A stretch of 64,000 nt of DNA from Neodiprion pinetum (GCF_021155775.2 NC_060236.1:26736238-26800237); one strand, 5' to 3'. Positions 1 through 13,657 are shown, counted from the stretch's first letter. Numbers and translations: made by a program. Notes: generated from the letters alone by a model not told the origin.

Positions 1-2084
1 TCCAAAATCACCATCAACCGTGAATATATATGATATATATATATATATTAGAGTGTTTCAAAAAAACCGAATATTTTTTTTTTTTTTTTCGAAGAACATT
101 GAAAAATCTTCCGAGTGTCCCTCAAAAATGACCTCGGTAAAATATGAGCTCTTAATATTGATATCTAGAGGTGGCGATTCTCAATTTTCTATTTCCCATT
201 TAAATAACATGGGAAAAAATTTTTTAAAAATTTCGACTTTCATTGCTCGAAAACGAATCGGTGTGAAGATATAAAAAGAACATATTCTTGTAGGAAATTT
301 TACGCTCTACAAAAAAGGTCTGAATAAAGATTTGCGCAAGGTGAGTCGTTTCGGAGTTATCAGACCTCAAACATCGAACCGTTTTAAATAATGATGTTAT
401 TAATTTATAAATGCTACAAGACTGACTCATATCACTTAAATATACAATATTATTGATTTTAAAATTAAAACTATAGACTTCCAATGAAATGTTAATTAAT
501 AAATTTCATTAATTAACGATATGAGTCAGATAATTAATTATTTCATATATATACATGTGAAATAATTAATTATCAAATAATTGAGTATAGTTAATTTTAT
601 ATGCGAACGTTCATTTTCTTCGATCGATCGAAGCCACGCAATGAAAAGGAACGACGGTCGGGACGGACACGACGATGCGGATATAATAAAAGTGCGGTTC
701 GATTTCCAGAGGCTTTTTAAGCTTAAAATAACCGCGCGCTGGGAATGGGGAATATGAAAAGGTGGAAATTTGCGGGATGAGGGGTGAATAACGAACAAAG
801 AGACGTATCGGCTGCGAGGGAGCTTTGAGGTGATTCGGTTCGACGGAGGATTTCGGCGCAGGGGGTGAGGGGGGGGGAGGTTATCAATGGCCTTAACTTG
901 AGAGCCGATTTTTTTAAATTCGTTCTACCCCCTTCTTCCCTCAACCATCGCCAAAGTATTTTTTCTTCAACATCTTATCTCGTTTTTCCTTCATTTTATC
1001 TCCTTCTCCTTAACTGCGGATTAACTTGCTCCGAATCTTGCAATTTTTTTTTCTCCTTTTTTTTTCTTTTTTTTTCGTCGCCTTTTCTCACCCGTCAGCG
1101 TTTTTCAAAATCTCTCAAACTCGTCTCGATGATTGTGACATAAATTATACTGCGATATAACTTGTAACACTGTAATTGCGTTATTATCTATACTTACATT
1201 ATTTATTAACATTGTTTTTTTTCTTCATCACCCGAGCGGAAAATATTGTTGTTCTAGGTTCATATATTTTTTTTTTTTTTTGCACCTTCGATCAGAAAAT
1301 CTAGCGTTGTGTTACCAAAATTTTTTATCGTACAAATAACCTGCATACACCCGACTACATTTTCTTTCAACCCTTGCGACATCATAATTCGTCGTAAGGT
1401 GATATTAGTCGGGCATGATTTTTTTTTTTCTTTTTTTCACACGAACGAACCACGTTCAAATGGTAAAATTTGTACTACAGAAAATATCGATGTAACGACA
1501 ACTGTAATAATTAATCAAATTTATACTTACTCCCAGGTGCGCAACATTTTTTTCAAATCAATTCGAGCAATATTCAAACGTTATTGTAACGATATTATTT
1601 TGACCGTAATTTCCAATCAACAGTATGAAATTTAATTTATCTCAGCCGACCTAAAGATCAATGAATTTTAATGAAATCGAATCTTTTCGACGAATGCGAT
1701 ATTTTTCAATATAAAAAGAGAAAAAAAAAAAAATTGATCAGCCTTTGAATGCTGGTAGAGTTGGCACGGAATGTCCTATGTATGCACATAGGTGTGACTA
1801 GGTATATATATATATATAGACATGTCCGCCTGTGCGGTATGTACGTACATAAATACGTCAGATGCTTTAACGTGTAATATGGGAAATTCCGTGTCGTCTC
1901 AGCGAAGGATTGACTAAGAAATTTTTCACTTTTAACAACAAGTTTGTCTGCGGTAATAAAAATTATCGTAAAGTTTTTTTTTTTTTTTTTCAAAATTAAT
2001 ATTAAAATTAGTGTTACGGTTTTAGTATATGAATTTTTAAATCTGTTAAAAAAAAAGACAAAACGGATCGATTTGTTGTACGTG
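1..2084. other. A+T-rich noncoding DNA
   Basis: Many T and A homopolymer runs and short TA tracts; no exon with plausible splice sites seen. A 24-base end of the 8039-8343 element family sits at 1757-1780. Confidence 0.6.
1757..1780 (+). repeat. Loose end of the GTTGGCACGGAATGTCC element family
   Basis: AGAGTTGGCACGGAATGTCC matches the right inverted end of the element at 8039-8343 almost base for base. No partner end is seen upstream, so it is a relic or a diverged copy. Confidence 0.55.
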
Positions 2085-2360
2085 CACCTGATTTCAAGAT
2101 TACAAAAATTTCAAAGGGTTTCAGAGGATTTCAAAAGATCACAAGATGCCTCGTGAGGTTTGAAAGAATTATTTCGATAGAATATTTCGGGGATTTCAAA
2201 AAATTTCATTGAATTCGAAAGATTACAGCAAACTTAAAAATACATCAAGAGATTTCAGGAACTTCAACGGATTTCAAACATTTCAAAAGGTTTTTCGACG
2301 ATTGCAAGAGATTCCAAAGTTTTCAAGAGATGTGAGAAAATTTCAAGAGATTTCGATTTC
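2085..2360. repeat. Degenerate minisatellite rich in GATTTCAA
   Basis: Words such as GATTTCAA, TTTCAAGAGATTTC and TTTCAAAGG recur every 9-13 bases for about 270 bases. The frames that stay open across it do so because of this periodicity, not because it is a gene. Confidence 0.6.
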
Positions 2361-5300
2361 CGATGTGGAAAATTCGTTTGAAAATTTTTACAGATATTTC
2401 TTATACGGGATATGTCAGCGTGCGATTGTTTTTCCATACGTTTCATTGGATTTTCTATTTTTCTACAAAAGTTTTTCCATTACACGACTTAGAATTTCTG
2501 GCGCTAATATCATACCCAATCCAGGTAGCTGATGTCACGTGCCATTGGATGTCTCACCTTCAGCGTTTCCGCGGCTATGCCGGCAGTTGACCGAACGCGT
2601 ATAGCTTAAAAATAACATTTCTAACTTGCTCGTCTTAATTTTTCTATAAAACGGCAACAGCGACAAAAAAAAAAAAAAAAAAAAAAACGGTTCGGAAAAA
2701 GACGTACCTCCAATATGAGAAAATTTATCTGCGAGAGTTTTCAAATCGAAAACTGAACATCTTGTGCTCTGATTTATTTTCGAACATCGGTCGGATCGTT
2801 TTTTTTTTTTTTTGGGATAGGTAAAAACAATTCAGGGACCGTAAAGTTGGGCCGTAGGGGATAAAAAAAAAAAAAAAAAAAAAAAAAAATGTTGAAACTT
2901 TCAGACGGTCTAATTCGGTATCGCGGGTTAAGAATAATAAAATTTTCACGATCGATCCTTTACACCCGAGTGTAGAGTTGACACGGAATACCCTGTATGT
3001 GTGTGTAGATGCGGGGTGGGTGGAGGGTGGAGGGTATCTCTGTCAGACGTTTGTGTTCGAAGTGGCGCAAAGTCCCGGGCTGTAAAATCAATACCTCCGA
3101 AAGCATCTCCGCCTCCCTCCCTTCCTCCTTTCCTCCCCTCCCCTCCCCGCCCCTCTTCTCGTCCCACCATCCCTCCTCTCTCTCTCTCTCTCTCTCTCCG
3201 TTTGTTCTACCCCTATCCGTTTGTACAGGTATACCTATAATACATGTAACAACGATGACGGTCTGAGGAACGAACGCTGATCATCGCTCGTTTCGTATCT
3301 CAAGTACGTCTAACTTTCCGTAACTTCCTGCCCTCGGGACTCCCGGGTGGGGTGGGGGGGGGGGGGGGGGTTGAGTCTATTTGTTGGAATCTTGCGCGAA
3401 AGTTGCGGGAGGAGAGAAAACGTAGAACGTTCGGTGAACGAAAGAATCGTAATATCGGAAGAGAGTTTCCACCGTGTGTACGTGTAAACTTGGTTAAAAA
3501 AGATGACAGAAAAAAGAAAGGAAAAACTGGAAATATCGGGGAACGTTTTCATCTTTTAGGGATTGTTTTTTGCTGGTGGAAAAAAAAATTTTCCTTATCC
3601 CAATATCGTTTCGAATGTCGGATTTTGGGCCGTGAAAAATTGTTTTACCGAAAATTTTAGTGCGGTAATTAGCGCCGAAGAAAAATTATAAAAAATTGTC
3701 AACCTGAGAAAAATAATTTTTCAAGAGTACGATCAGCGTTTTTCGGGGTAGTCTGTGGAGTCGGAAATCAGATGCTTTTTGTGCATCTGGAATATCGTGA
3801 GAAATGATTTGGTGAAATTTGGAATTATCTGGGAATCGCGGTGCTTGGTTTTGGTAAAAACTCTGTCGAATTTTGCAGAAAAGCGATAGATCTGTTACTT
3901 GGAATCGGAAAATGTAGATAATCGAAATATACGGCGAAGTCAAAATGTAGAATGGCAAAATATTATTGCATCGTCCGAATATTGATGATTCCACATTACA
4001 ACGTTTCTTCATTTTTACTAATTCTGTGCTCAAAATATCCAATTGAAAATCTAAATGGATTTCCGCCTTTTTTTTTGGATAATTTGATACTACGACTGTT
4101 CTGTTTTCTCGAAATTTTTTTTACCCCTACTCCCACATCCATCCCGCGTAGCGGGAAGTTACCCAGTGTTCACTATACTCTTCCGCAGCTATGCTTCATC
4201 TTTTCGTTTATTTTCCTTTCTCACTTCGGAAAAAAATTAAAATACATACATACGTATACATGTTCGAACATTACGTCAGGTCAATTTCTGGCCTCTGCGT
4301 CATTTGTTACATTACACGAACCTGCCACATAACGTAATACGTAGATTTTCTCAGGCGACAATTTCGTCCTCTCTCATTTTTTCCATTTCTATGGTAATCG
4401 CGTCGATAATCGTTCCTTACTTACCGTCGGTCGGTCATTACGCGTTTAGCGCGTGAATCCTTAATCGCGTTGCTGGTAGCGAAATTTTATCGTTGGATTC
4501 TTCTCGTATCGCTGATTCTCTTCTCGTTTCACATCCATGTGTGGGGGTGTAAAAGCCGGTTTAAGGCAGCCGCATACCTATCCACGTACATAGACGTATT
4601 AAGGTGAGATTCTGGAGGATTGTTCTTTTGGTAGGATCGTGACGTCAGCGAGTATTAAGGCGAACCCAGTCAGTCAGTCAGTCGGTGTTTGCACGTATGT
4701 ACCTGTGTATACGTATATTTATAAAGGCCTATGTAAACCCTCGGTTTCTACGTAGACTTGGAAATGGAAATGGAAAGGAGGGGTATCGTTTCAAGGGCGT
4801 CGATCGCGTGACCCTTGGAGATAACAACTAATATACCTCGTGCACGACTCTGTGGAGAACGCGGGGTCCTTGCCCTTATAGACGAGAATTAGTCACCCGG
4901 CCAGAAATAATATTGAGGCGAATAGGAAAATAACAGGAAAGTCGAAGAGAGTTTTATTTATTTCTTTATACTCTCGTCTCGATACGTTAGTCACGGAATT
5001 GTATACACAGATCTCGAATGCGAAGGAATTTACAATTACAAGTTTATAAATGTACCAGCGTACTCGTAGTAACGCCGTGTTAATAACAGGCATTCCAAGT
5101 TTCATCCTATCTCACAAGTTCACTGTATAATTGTAATTTCATCTTTTCAAAATATACACCGGTAGAAAATTTTTCTCGACTCTTAAAATTGTGGTGGAAT
5201 TTTTATTCTTACGCGTGAGATGTGCAGCTGTGTCAGACGATTTTATTGCTATTATTTTTCGTAATTTTTTTTTTTTTCACTCGTTCAAAGTTTGTTTCAA

Positions 5301-5454
5301 ACTTTTCGCGTTAATTACATGCGTCTCTCGTTATAAGCCGGGTTAAGGGGCTGTAGGGGAAACGAATTGTAAGAAATTTGTCGTCCGCTGATCTTTCTCC
5401 TTTGAGTTATCGGACAAATTCGATTCCGTAAACGCGAATTGAACGGCAAAAGAA
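2361..5454. other. Noncoding DNA with simple repeats
   Basis: Contains poly-A/poly-T runs (2665-2687, 2867-2889), a pyrimidine-rich stretch ending in (TC)n (3100-3198), a run of 17 G (3354-3370), a CAGT repeat (4668-4684) and a loose element end at 2973-2998. No supported gene. Confidence 0.55.
2973..2998 (+). repeat. Second loose end of the 8039-8343 element family
   Basis: TAGAGTTGACACGGAATACC followed by CTGTATG differs by a few bases from the right end of the element at 8039-8343. No left end is seen nearby. Confidence 0.45.
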
Positions 5455-5578
5455 GAGGAGAAATACGAGGAGCGGTAATGTAACGAACGGAAATATAACG
5501 AGCGGCAATACAACGAGTGGAAACATAACAAGCGGCAATATAACGAGTGGCAATCCAAAGACTGGTACCGCAAAGTTA
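5455..5578. repeat. 15-bp minisatellite, about 8 units
   Basis: Consensus unit AACGAGCGGCAATAT, with units differing by one to four bases. Because 15 is a multiple of three, all frames repeat every five codons, which explains why a repetitive reading frame stays open here. No sign that it is translated. Confidence 0.75.
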
Positions 5579-8038
5579 AACAAGCGTATGAAATAAAGAG
5601 TTTCTCGAAAGAAATTCGTTCAAATAGTAAATTATCAATTTTTCATTTATGTCAATTTCGCAGGAAGTACTTTACAGACAGTCAAACCGTATTCACTGCG
5701 AACCGTGTCGCACTTTTAACATGATCGGTTATTTCCGAAAACTTGTGTAAAAATAACCGTTGAAATTATAAACTTGTAACGAAAACTTTTGTGTAACGTA
5801 GGATTTAAAAAACGGTCGAAAAAGAAGAAAAAAAAATAAAATAAAATAAAATAAAATAAGAAAACAAAAAACAAACGAAGCAGCGTTAAAAATGAATTAA
5901 ATGCCTTTAGGTACGCTCTGGAATCTTCTCGTAGGATTTGGAGGTTTGAAAAATTTCTCGAGCCAAGTTGTCTCGAGGATACGCGTATATGCATGCATAT
6001 ATACCTATGTAACGTATTATAAGCTATTTGTGGCATAATCCCGATTTACCTGACAGATGCGGCGGTGATGCTGCTCCACATATTCTCACGTCCTCTATAA
6101 TTCATCCACCTTATACACACCTGTCACACACCGTATATCAACATATATGTATACACGTATACTTGAACATCTATTATTATATCAACGGATATATAATGGG
6201 AGATGTTCTCTTATTTTGCACTGGATCGAGGCGCGCGCCTCTTCGACATTTAATTGCTGTTATCGTTTATAACGTACAATTTGTTTAAAACCTTCCGATT
6301 TTCGTATACTGGCGCACAGTACCGGGGTCAATAGTTCAATAGGTAAAGTTCACTCGGTTAAATTCATTTGTTATAATTCTAGCTTTGAGTCTTCACACCA
6401 CGTCACGTGCAGTTTGCTGCTAATCAGTCGTTCAAATATCGTATTGTTATTGATTATTTTTTTTTTATCATTACGGATTATCGATTCGTCCGATAATTTT
6501 AGCCAATGATGGAAAATACGGTGAAATATAGAATATAATAAATAAAGATCGTTGTACGTGTATAATGATGATAATAATAATAATGATAATTATTATAATT
6601 ATATACGTGTTTTCGACGATCCGAAAATTTCAGCTAGACGTTTAAAAACGTATGTTATACACGACAATAAATATAGGCATGATTTGTAAATAGATTGAAA
6701 CGAGCCGATTTAGTTTTTATATAATATGGAAAGGTTAATCGCTTCAGCCTAATATCGGAATATGAGTGATAAAAAGAGAAAATGGAATAAAATTCGTAGA
6801 GAAAGCAAAAAAAAAAAAACAAAAGTTGAAAGCAAAGTAATCTTTCATCGGGAATAGTACATCGAGTGTATCGACTGCAACTGTTGTCAAGATTACGATA
6901 GGTGAAATAAACTATAATTATAAAGCGGAGAAAAATTGTGAGAAATAAATGTTGGATAAAAAGAGTCGAATAACACATTCGCGGTGTTAAACGGCCCGTG
7001 GAGTGAAAATAAGTAAACGATGTAAAAGAAACAACACTTCGAGCCTCTCCATGTTTCTCTCTCTCTCTCTCTCTCTCTTTCTCCATCCCGTCATGATTTA
7101 TCAACAATACTTATTTATATTTATCACTCTAGGCGATCGAGCTGTTTATTTTTATACTTTGGTCCGTTACTGCTGATATTGTTGCTGCTGCTGCTGCCGG
7201 CGGTTTCGAGTCCCTAGGGAATTTTTTTTTTTACCGTCCAACGAACTACACCCTCTTATTTTCATCGTAAACAGGCATGATTTGTGTCTCCGTAAAGTTG
7301 CAAACACGTATTCTATGGGATATGGTACGGTTGTGCCCATGGTGTTTATAACGTGGATTTAGAAAAATTCTTCCTCAATTTATGACAGGGTGGCCAACCG
7401 TCTGGAAAACCGGGAAATGTCAGGGAATTTTTTTTTTTTGTCTGTCAGGGGATTTTTATAGAATACACGGATTTCAAAAGTCTTGTCCATAAAATTTCGA
7501 CGCTATCAACGTCACAATATTTCTTTTCTTCTTCTAGGACGGTTACGTGCGTCACGTTTTTTAACGTGTCAATTTTATTCCTCATCTACGGTTAAAAGTA
7601 TAAGATTAACCCGATGAAGATGAATGTATTGTCATTTCTTAGCTGGATTATTTCATAAATTTTTTTTACTCTCCCGTCGTTGTGTTCGACAAATTGTTAC
7701 AACAATCGGTGTAACGGTCCGTAATTTGCTGCAGTTTAATCAGCATGCGCGAAATAGGTGAACGTTTTTTTTTTTTTTTTATTTTTTCCCCAAATCCAGA
7801 ATAATGCACGAATTATTGACGTTTCGGAGGAAACAGAAACTGCGTAAAATTCCCAACGAAAAGAAAGTACGAACGGTTTGTTTCAAGGTTTTAACACCAG
7901 AGGTGAAAAATCTGTATGGATTTAATCCGAGATAGTCAGGGTCACAGACGTGTTAATCCGATTGGCGGTGAATAGACAAACTCGATCGTTGCTGAAAAAA
8001 CTTGGGCAGGTGCAACGTGCAACACCGGTGAATTTGTA
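5579..8038. other. Noncoding A+T-rich DNA
   Basis: Includes an (AATAA)n tract (5834-5858), a (TC)n tract (7053-7078) and, at 7387-7470, a segment resembling hAT-type element ends. No supported gene. Confidence 0.55.
7387..7470 (+). mobile_element. Possible hAT-like element end
   Basis: Starts CAGGGTGGCCAACCGTC and continues with ACCGGGAAATGTCAGGG; CAGGG(T) is the usual start of hAT inverted ends. The opposite end and an 8-bp target duplication were not found, so this is only a resemblance. Confidence 0.25.
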
Positions 8039-8343
8039 TACAGGGCATTCCACGCCAACTCAGTAAACGGTAAACCATGGCTTTTTTTTTTATAAAATCA
8101 AATCAAGGACTTTCATCCCATGTTTTCACTTTGAACGTTTCGCTAAAATATTTTATTTCGAAAATGATATTTTTTTAGCTTTTTCTCATTTCGCGGTTAA
8201 AAATTCTTAGGGTATAAAAACGAGAGATTGTAAAAAAAAATGTTAAAAATTTATTCATTTATTTATGGAAAATCCTTGGTGTAAATTAAAAAATGTCATG
8301 GTCAAAAGCGTTTACACGCTTTGTTGGCACGGAATGTCCTATA
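8039..8343. mobile_element. Short inverted-repeat element (MITE-like), about 305 bp
   Basis: The left end TACAGGGCATTCCACGCCAA is inverted at the right end, which reads TTGGCACGGAATGTCCTATA on the plus strand: about 20 bp with four mismatches. The interior is A+T-rich with no frame. Flanking TA on both sides fits a Tc1/mariner-type TA duplication, but the locality is TA-rich. Loose ends of the family occur at 1757-1780 and 2973-2998. Confidence 0.7.
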
Positions 8344-8590
8344 TATAGCTCGCACGTATTTCTGGCTTGGCGTCCCGACAGCACCGACTTTATACTTGCA
8401 GGTAACATACCTTTGCAGACGTACATTACATACATCTACGGTTACATAAACCTATAGTACATTCCCCAATTAGCGGGGGCTTACTTGATTTCGCCGCGTG
8501 TTTACGTAATGCTTAATATTTCCGAAGCGACGCCTCCGCTTTTTCGTTTCACGTATTTTTGTACATTATTTCTTATTTAGCACGCATATT

Positions 8591-8631
<41 letters not shown>

Positions 8632-9682
8632 GTTTATCTGTAACATATTACAGATACATACCTGTGTAATAATTATGACGTGCACAATCAAACAATCTGC
8701 TCATCCAGGATGACGTACGCGTTATGAGATATTATGTACAGAAATTGATTACGAATCGTGATTATGCAACGACGCATTACGTGTAATTCGATTTTTATCT
8801 TATTTTTCCTAATAATTTGTTTTATAAATATGGAAATCGAATAATTGGGTTTGCCGAATTTTTTTATACTTATACATATGAAGCACCGATCTTTCAGGAG
8901 AAGAAAAACTAATGATAAAAAAAAAACAAAAAACTTATCCTAACGATCGTCGACAAATTATACCGCAAATAAGATCTTGAAGATCAACCAAGGTCCGACT
9001 TTGCATGACGAATAAAAATGTTAATGAGATTTCCAAAATTGGAGAGTCGGGAGAAGATTGAAGAAACAGAAAGAAAAGAATTAAATATGAGTAAGCAATG
9101 TCAATGAAACGTGGAGATTATTTTTTTTCATTAAATTCTTCTCTCTTTCTCTTTTTCTCGCAGAAAAATAAATAGAAAATAAAGAGAAATAAAAATTAAA
9201 CCAAAGTGAAATATAAAAATCGGGAATCAAGGTGGACGAGTTCAGACTTGCAGGTTGAGTTTTAATATCATGGCGATTTTGTCGAACGGAACGAAAATGT
9301 ACACGAAATAAATATAATTTCGCACGTGTACGGTATATTTTTTGAACTTCCGGCCAGGTGTTTAGAGTCATCGTTTTTACGTAGTTGCTATTTCGATGTT
9401 TTATGATTTGTAATTGAAGATGTGAAAATTTTTCGATTTCTAAGCCTTTAAGCTTAGCCGTTTGTGAGAAACACGCTCAACAATTTTTTGTCTTTTTCGA
9501 ATTTAAACCTTTCCCTTTGAATTATCATGCACTTCGTGCCGTGGCAAATAAAATATGTCCTAAAGTGTGTTGGAAATTGAAAAAAAATTCTCGTTTTTTC
9601 GAACATGAAGCTCGTTTTACGGTAGATCATCGGAAACCGTTTGAAAATACATTTTTTTCCACATTTTCAATCTCGCCTATGC
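8344..9682. other. Noncoding A+T-rich DNA
   Basis: Apart from the TA microsatellite I see no structured feature and no exon. Confidence 0.55.
8594..8630. repeat. (TA)n microsatellite
   Basis: About 37 bases of uninterrupted TA. Confidence 0.95.
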
Positions 9683-9958
9683 AAAAGGGATGAACATAAA
9701 TTGTTTTCATTTTTTTTTAGCGAAGAATTAAAAACTTTGGAGTATATTCTGAAATCTCTCTAGTCGGATAAAAACGGGATTAGAATCGAATCTGTATCAC
9801 CTGTTCAGAGATTTCGAGATCCCTGGAATATTCATGCTGATTTAATTACGATTCGGTTTTTATCCCATTTTAAAAATTCAGCATACACTCCGAAATATCG
9901 ACTTTTTCACACGAAAGTTGAAAGCAATTTATTTTTGTCCCTTCTGCATCTAACGCGA
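9683..9958. repeat. Imperfect palindrome, arms of about 130 bp
   Basis: The left arm contains GGGATGAACATAAATTG, GGAGTATATTCTGAA and GGATAAAAACGGGATTAGAA. The right arm, read on the minus strand, has matching blocks in the same order: GGGACAAAAATAAATTG, GGAGTGTATGCTGAA and GGATAAAAACCGAATCGTAA. The centre is near 9820. It may be an old foldback element. Confidence 0.6.
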
Positions 9959-10924
9959 CACTAAAAATATTGGCAAACGTGTTTTTTTTTAGATTTTGTT
10001 ATTTCTCAATTCTTGAAAACTTACCTTTGAAATGGATTTTGCAACATTTTCGTACTTTTGTTTTTTACACAAAAAGTATACGAGTTGCCGCATGTTTTTC
10101 CCGACGACGGGAAGTTTTGAAAATTTCAAGACAAACGTTCAATTCGAAAACGTGATAAAATTGATCAATGTATTTCGTAAGTACATCAGATAAAACACAT
10201 TCGAATGAATTACACGCAATGTATAGAAAACAGAGGGTCTCGGAATATTCCTTTGCGAAATTGAAAAGAAAAGAAAATTGGAATCAATCTACTACACTAA
10301 CTAAAAAAAATGTCTGTATCAAATTATAATAAATTATTTACTGTGAACGGAATTATGAAAAAAAGATTTTGAAAATAACGTAAGTCTCAGCAAAAAAAAG
10401 AAAAAAAAAATCGTTTAATTAATAAATAAAGGCATAATGCGATGTATGTACATTGAGGTGGTCCTTTTTTCACTAACATTCACAAATTTTTCGAGACTTA
10501 ATGAATTCGGTTGAGTGGGCAACTTCATCCTGTTAATTTTGTGTTACAGTGATGCGCGCGCATCTTGAAATTTCACTCTCATCAGTTTTTCATAACGCGC
10601 CTAAAGAAGTATAACTTCAAAAATTAGCCGTCTAAGTTTCATTGTCGGCAAGTGTACATATGGAATGCCAGGCAGTCAGTCAGTCAGTCAGTCACATCTC
10701 TCCCACGCCTCGATGTCGGATTCATTGAGCTGCAAGCAACTCTATGGCTTTGCCCACGCGAGGTAGTTGCCAAGGTCGCTTGGTATAACGCATTCTACGA
10801 GTCTAAACGACCTTTCGTTCTTTTTCTCTGCCTACTTTTTTGCACCCGCCGCTCGCCTCTTCAATTTCAAGGCGTACTAATTTTCCCTTAATTTTTCTTA
10901 ACTTTCCGTTTCTCTCTGTTTTTG

Positions 10925-10950
10925 CAGAGAGAGAGAGAGAGAGAGAGAGA
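10925..10950. repeat. (GA)n microsatellite
   Basis: Uninterrupted GA dinucleotides followed by an A run. Confidence 0.9.
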
Positions 10951-13184
10951 AAAAAAAAGTTATTGTAATCAGCCCGAAAATGAAAAGTTGGAGTTTTTAC
11001 CAGACCTCCACGTTTTCAAGTTTGGACAATCACATCCGATTATTTACAAATGGACGTTTGTGTGTTTGTACGAATGTACCTGTGAGATCAATTTTTTTTT
11101 TTTTTTTTGTTCGACGATATCTAGAGACACGAGTTACCGGATTTCAGTGATTTTGGTCTCAATCAACGCGGCTTTTTCAAGCTTAGAACTGATTAGATTT
11201 TGGCTTTCATCCGTTCGGTAATTTTTTACAATTGTATGAATAATGAAATTTCACAAAAACAAATGAAAATCATAATATCTCGAGAATGGATTAATGGATT
11301 TTAATGAAAAATTGGTACCGTCAGGTTTTTTTGGATCGCTAATCACGAATCTAAGGTCAGATTTGAGAAATTTATATCTCGCGCATTCGATATGCTGAAA
11401 AAAAAAACTGTAAAATATATGGATTTTTGAAGCAACTTTGTAAAAAAGTATTAAACTAAATTTTCGGAAATTTTTTCCCCGACTTATATACTGATCGTAC
11501 TTTATGTACTTTTTTCAGTGTGTTTCAATACGACTTTTTTATTTTCTTTTTATTTTCACACTTTTCTGCTTTGTTCGGTAAACTGCGAATAGTTTACTCT
11601 TCACTCGTAAACATCGTTCTGTTGTTTCGTACTTTGTTTTTTTTTTTTTTTTTTTTTCCAAGTTTGAATTAGTACAGTATAGAAATATGCGCGTGGTAAT
11701 TTTTATTTTAAAACTTTCGTAGCGTGCGTTTCGACGCGTGGCTTGGAATTAGAAATAAACAGTACGTTAATTTGCAAATATGTGGTCATAAAAGTCGTAA
11801 AAATTTTGACAAATTGAAAAAATCACGTCCGAACGGAGTTGCAAATTGTTGTAGGAAATTTCCGGACACGGATTTTCGTCCTCTGCACGATCTTGGCTCA
11901 AGTATTATACCGTTAATTCCGCTAAGACACACGATTCAAATTCGTTCGACAAACATTGACAAGTTTTACGGTACGTCACGTATGAACTTGCAAATTCGGC
12001 ACGTGCTTATTATTATTTGCTTACTTAGCAACATCGTGATTGATCGTTCATACGCGTTGCGGAAAAATTCCTGTTCACTTTACATCGAGCTTTGTATGCT
12101 TGTTTTTTTTTTTCTTCTTCTTCTTTAAATTTAAAAATTTTTGTATTCTTCGTAATTTTGAAAGTATTCGGAATAAATCAAATACAATTAAAGCGACTTA
12201 TTTCTTGGCTTTTTGTTTATTTTACATTCTCGTTTCGCTTTTATCGTCGTTGTAACGCAATTTCAGCACACGCATGCAAGGTGCGGTTGTTTCGTACGAA
12301 AAGCAAATTTATATCCGCCTCAATCTGGATTTCTCATCCATTCGCGCGAACGTGTGCGTAACACGTACATATCGTATAAACCGTTGGAATAATCATTGAA
12401 TTAAACTTGCGGCATCTTGGTTATTACTACGCTGCCTTTTAAAGACGTTCAATGCACGCTTCAACCGTGTGTCTAAATTGTTACGTCGAGTTACATGCGG
12501 TATCATCATGCGAGAGCGTACGGAATGAATTGCACGAATTGAAACCTCGACGATCTTGATTTTTTTTTATTTTTTTTTTTTTTCGTTTTTGTTTTTCTCC
12601 CACTTATTCGACGGTCAAAAAAATCGAAAGGAGTAACGAAAAAAAAGAAAAAAAAAAAAAAAAAAATTCCACGGAACATAGCGGGTAATAAAAAATTCTC
12701 AATTTTATTTGTTCGTTTCTTTTCTTCCCTCGTCAATCGCGTGTCGTAAAATTTGTTCAAGCTTTCTTCTCGAGTCGAAGAACGGGAAAAAAAAGACAAA
12801 AAAAAAAAAAAAAAAAACAACGTTGCAAGAAAATCTTTATCAGATTCCGCAAAGGTGTATTATGTAAGAAAAAAAATATTTCACGCATGCATTATACGCA
12901 TGTACATTCTAATCTTATCGTACAAGTATAATCTATATATATATATATATATATAAAACAGAGAGAAAGGAAAATCAACTAGCGAAGATTCTGTTTTTTG
13001 ATGAAAAAAACAAAAAAAAAAAAACGAGAAACAAAATGCGACGACAAAAACAAGATGACTTCGAAGAGTGAAGGAAGGTGTTATTGATTCGTGAAAGGAT
13101 GAAGAAAAAAGAAAGGATCGTAGACTGCACATTGATAAAAAAAAAAAAAAAAAAAAAACAAAAACCGTGGGAACCAGCAGTACG

Positions 13185-13213
<29 letters not shown>
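13185..13213. repeat. (TA)n microsatellite
   Basis: Uninterrupted TA ending in GTGTGT. Confidence 0.9.
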
Positions 13214-13219
<6 letters not shown>

Positions 13220-13606
13220 ACAACATACGCGTATATAGTACATATAGGTATGTATAATATCCTGCTTCGCCGCTAATGGTCATAGTGAATTATTTGAGGC
13301 GAACAAATATTTTTCTTTTCAAACAAGACAACGTCCTTCCCTCTTCCACCACCTTATCTATCATTTCAACCGCGACGTGTGCTCTCGCGGTTATTATTAT
13401 TTTTCTTCTTTTCAAAATTCCCTCCCCCCTCACTCCCTCCCACCCTCCCTCGATCTTTTGATTTTTATCACTCAATGCTCTTACGTGCGGGCGTACTTTT
13501 TCCCCCTCGTTTCTCGATTCGCATAACCGTGTATTTAAATGCAGCACAATAATATTATACACAATATTCGAATAACCGAGATCGATGCCAAGTGTTTTTG
13601 GCTATA

Positions 13607-13612
<6 letters not shown>

Positions 13613-13653
<41 letters not shown>
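13613..13653. repeat. (TA)n microsatellite
   Basis: About 40 bases of TA flanked by TG-rich sequence. Confidence 0.9.

Positions 13654-13657
<4 letters not shown>

Noticed and set aside
1200..1260. Possible further CACTGAG-family copy
   Set aside because: Only a short resemblance (AAATATTGTTGTTCTAGGT); no ends found.
6655..7107. Minus-strand frame of 150 residues
   Set aside because: It is built on a TC microsatellite and A+T-rich runs, with no domain, splice context or coding composition.
11724..12128. Plus-strand frame of 134 residues
   Set aside because: The frame ends in a poly-T-encoded Phe/Leu run and shows no recognisable motif.
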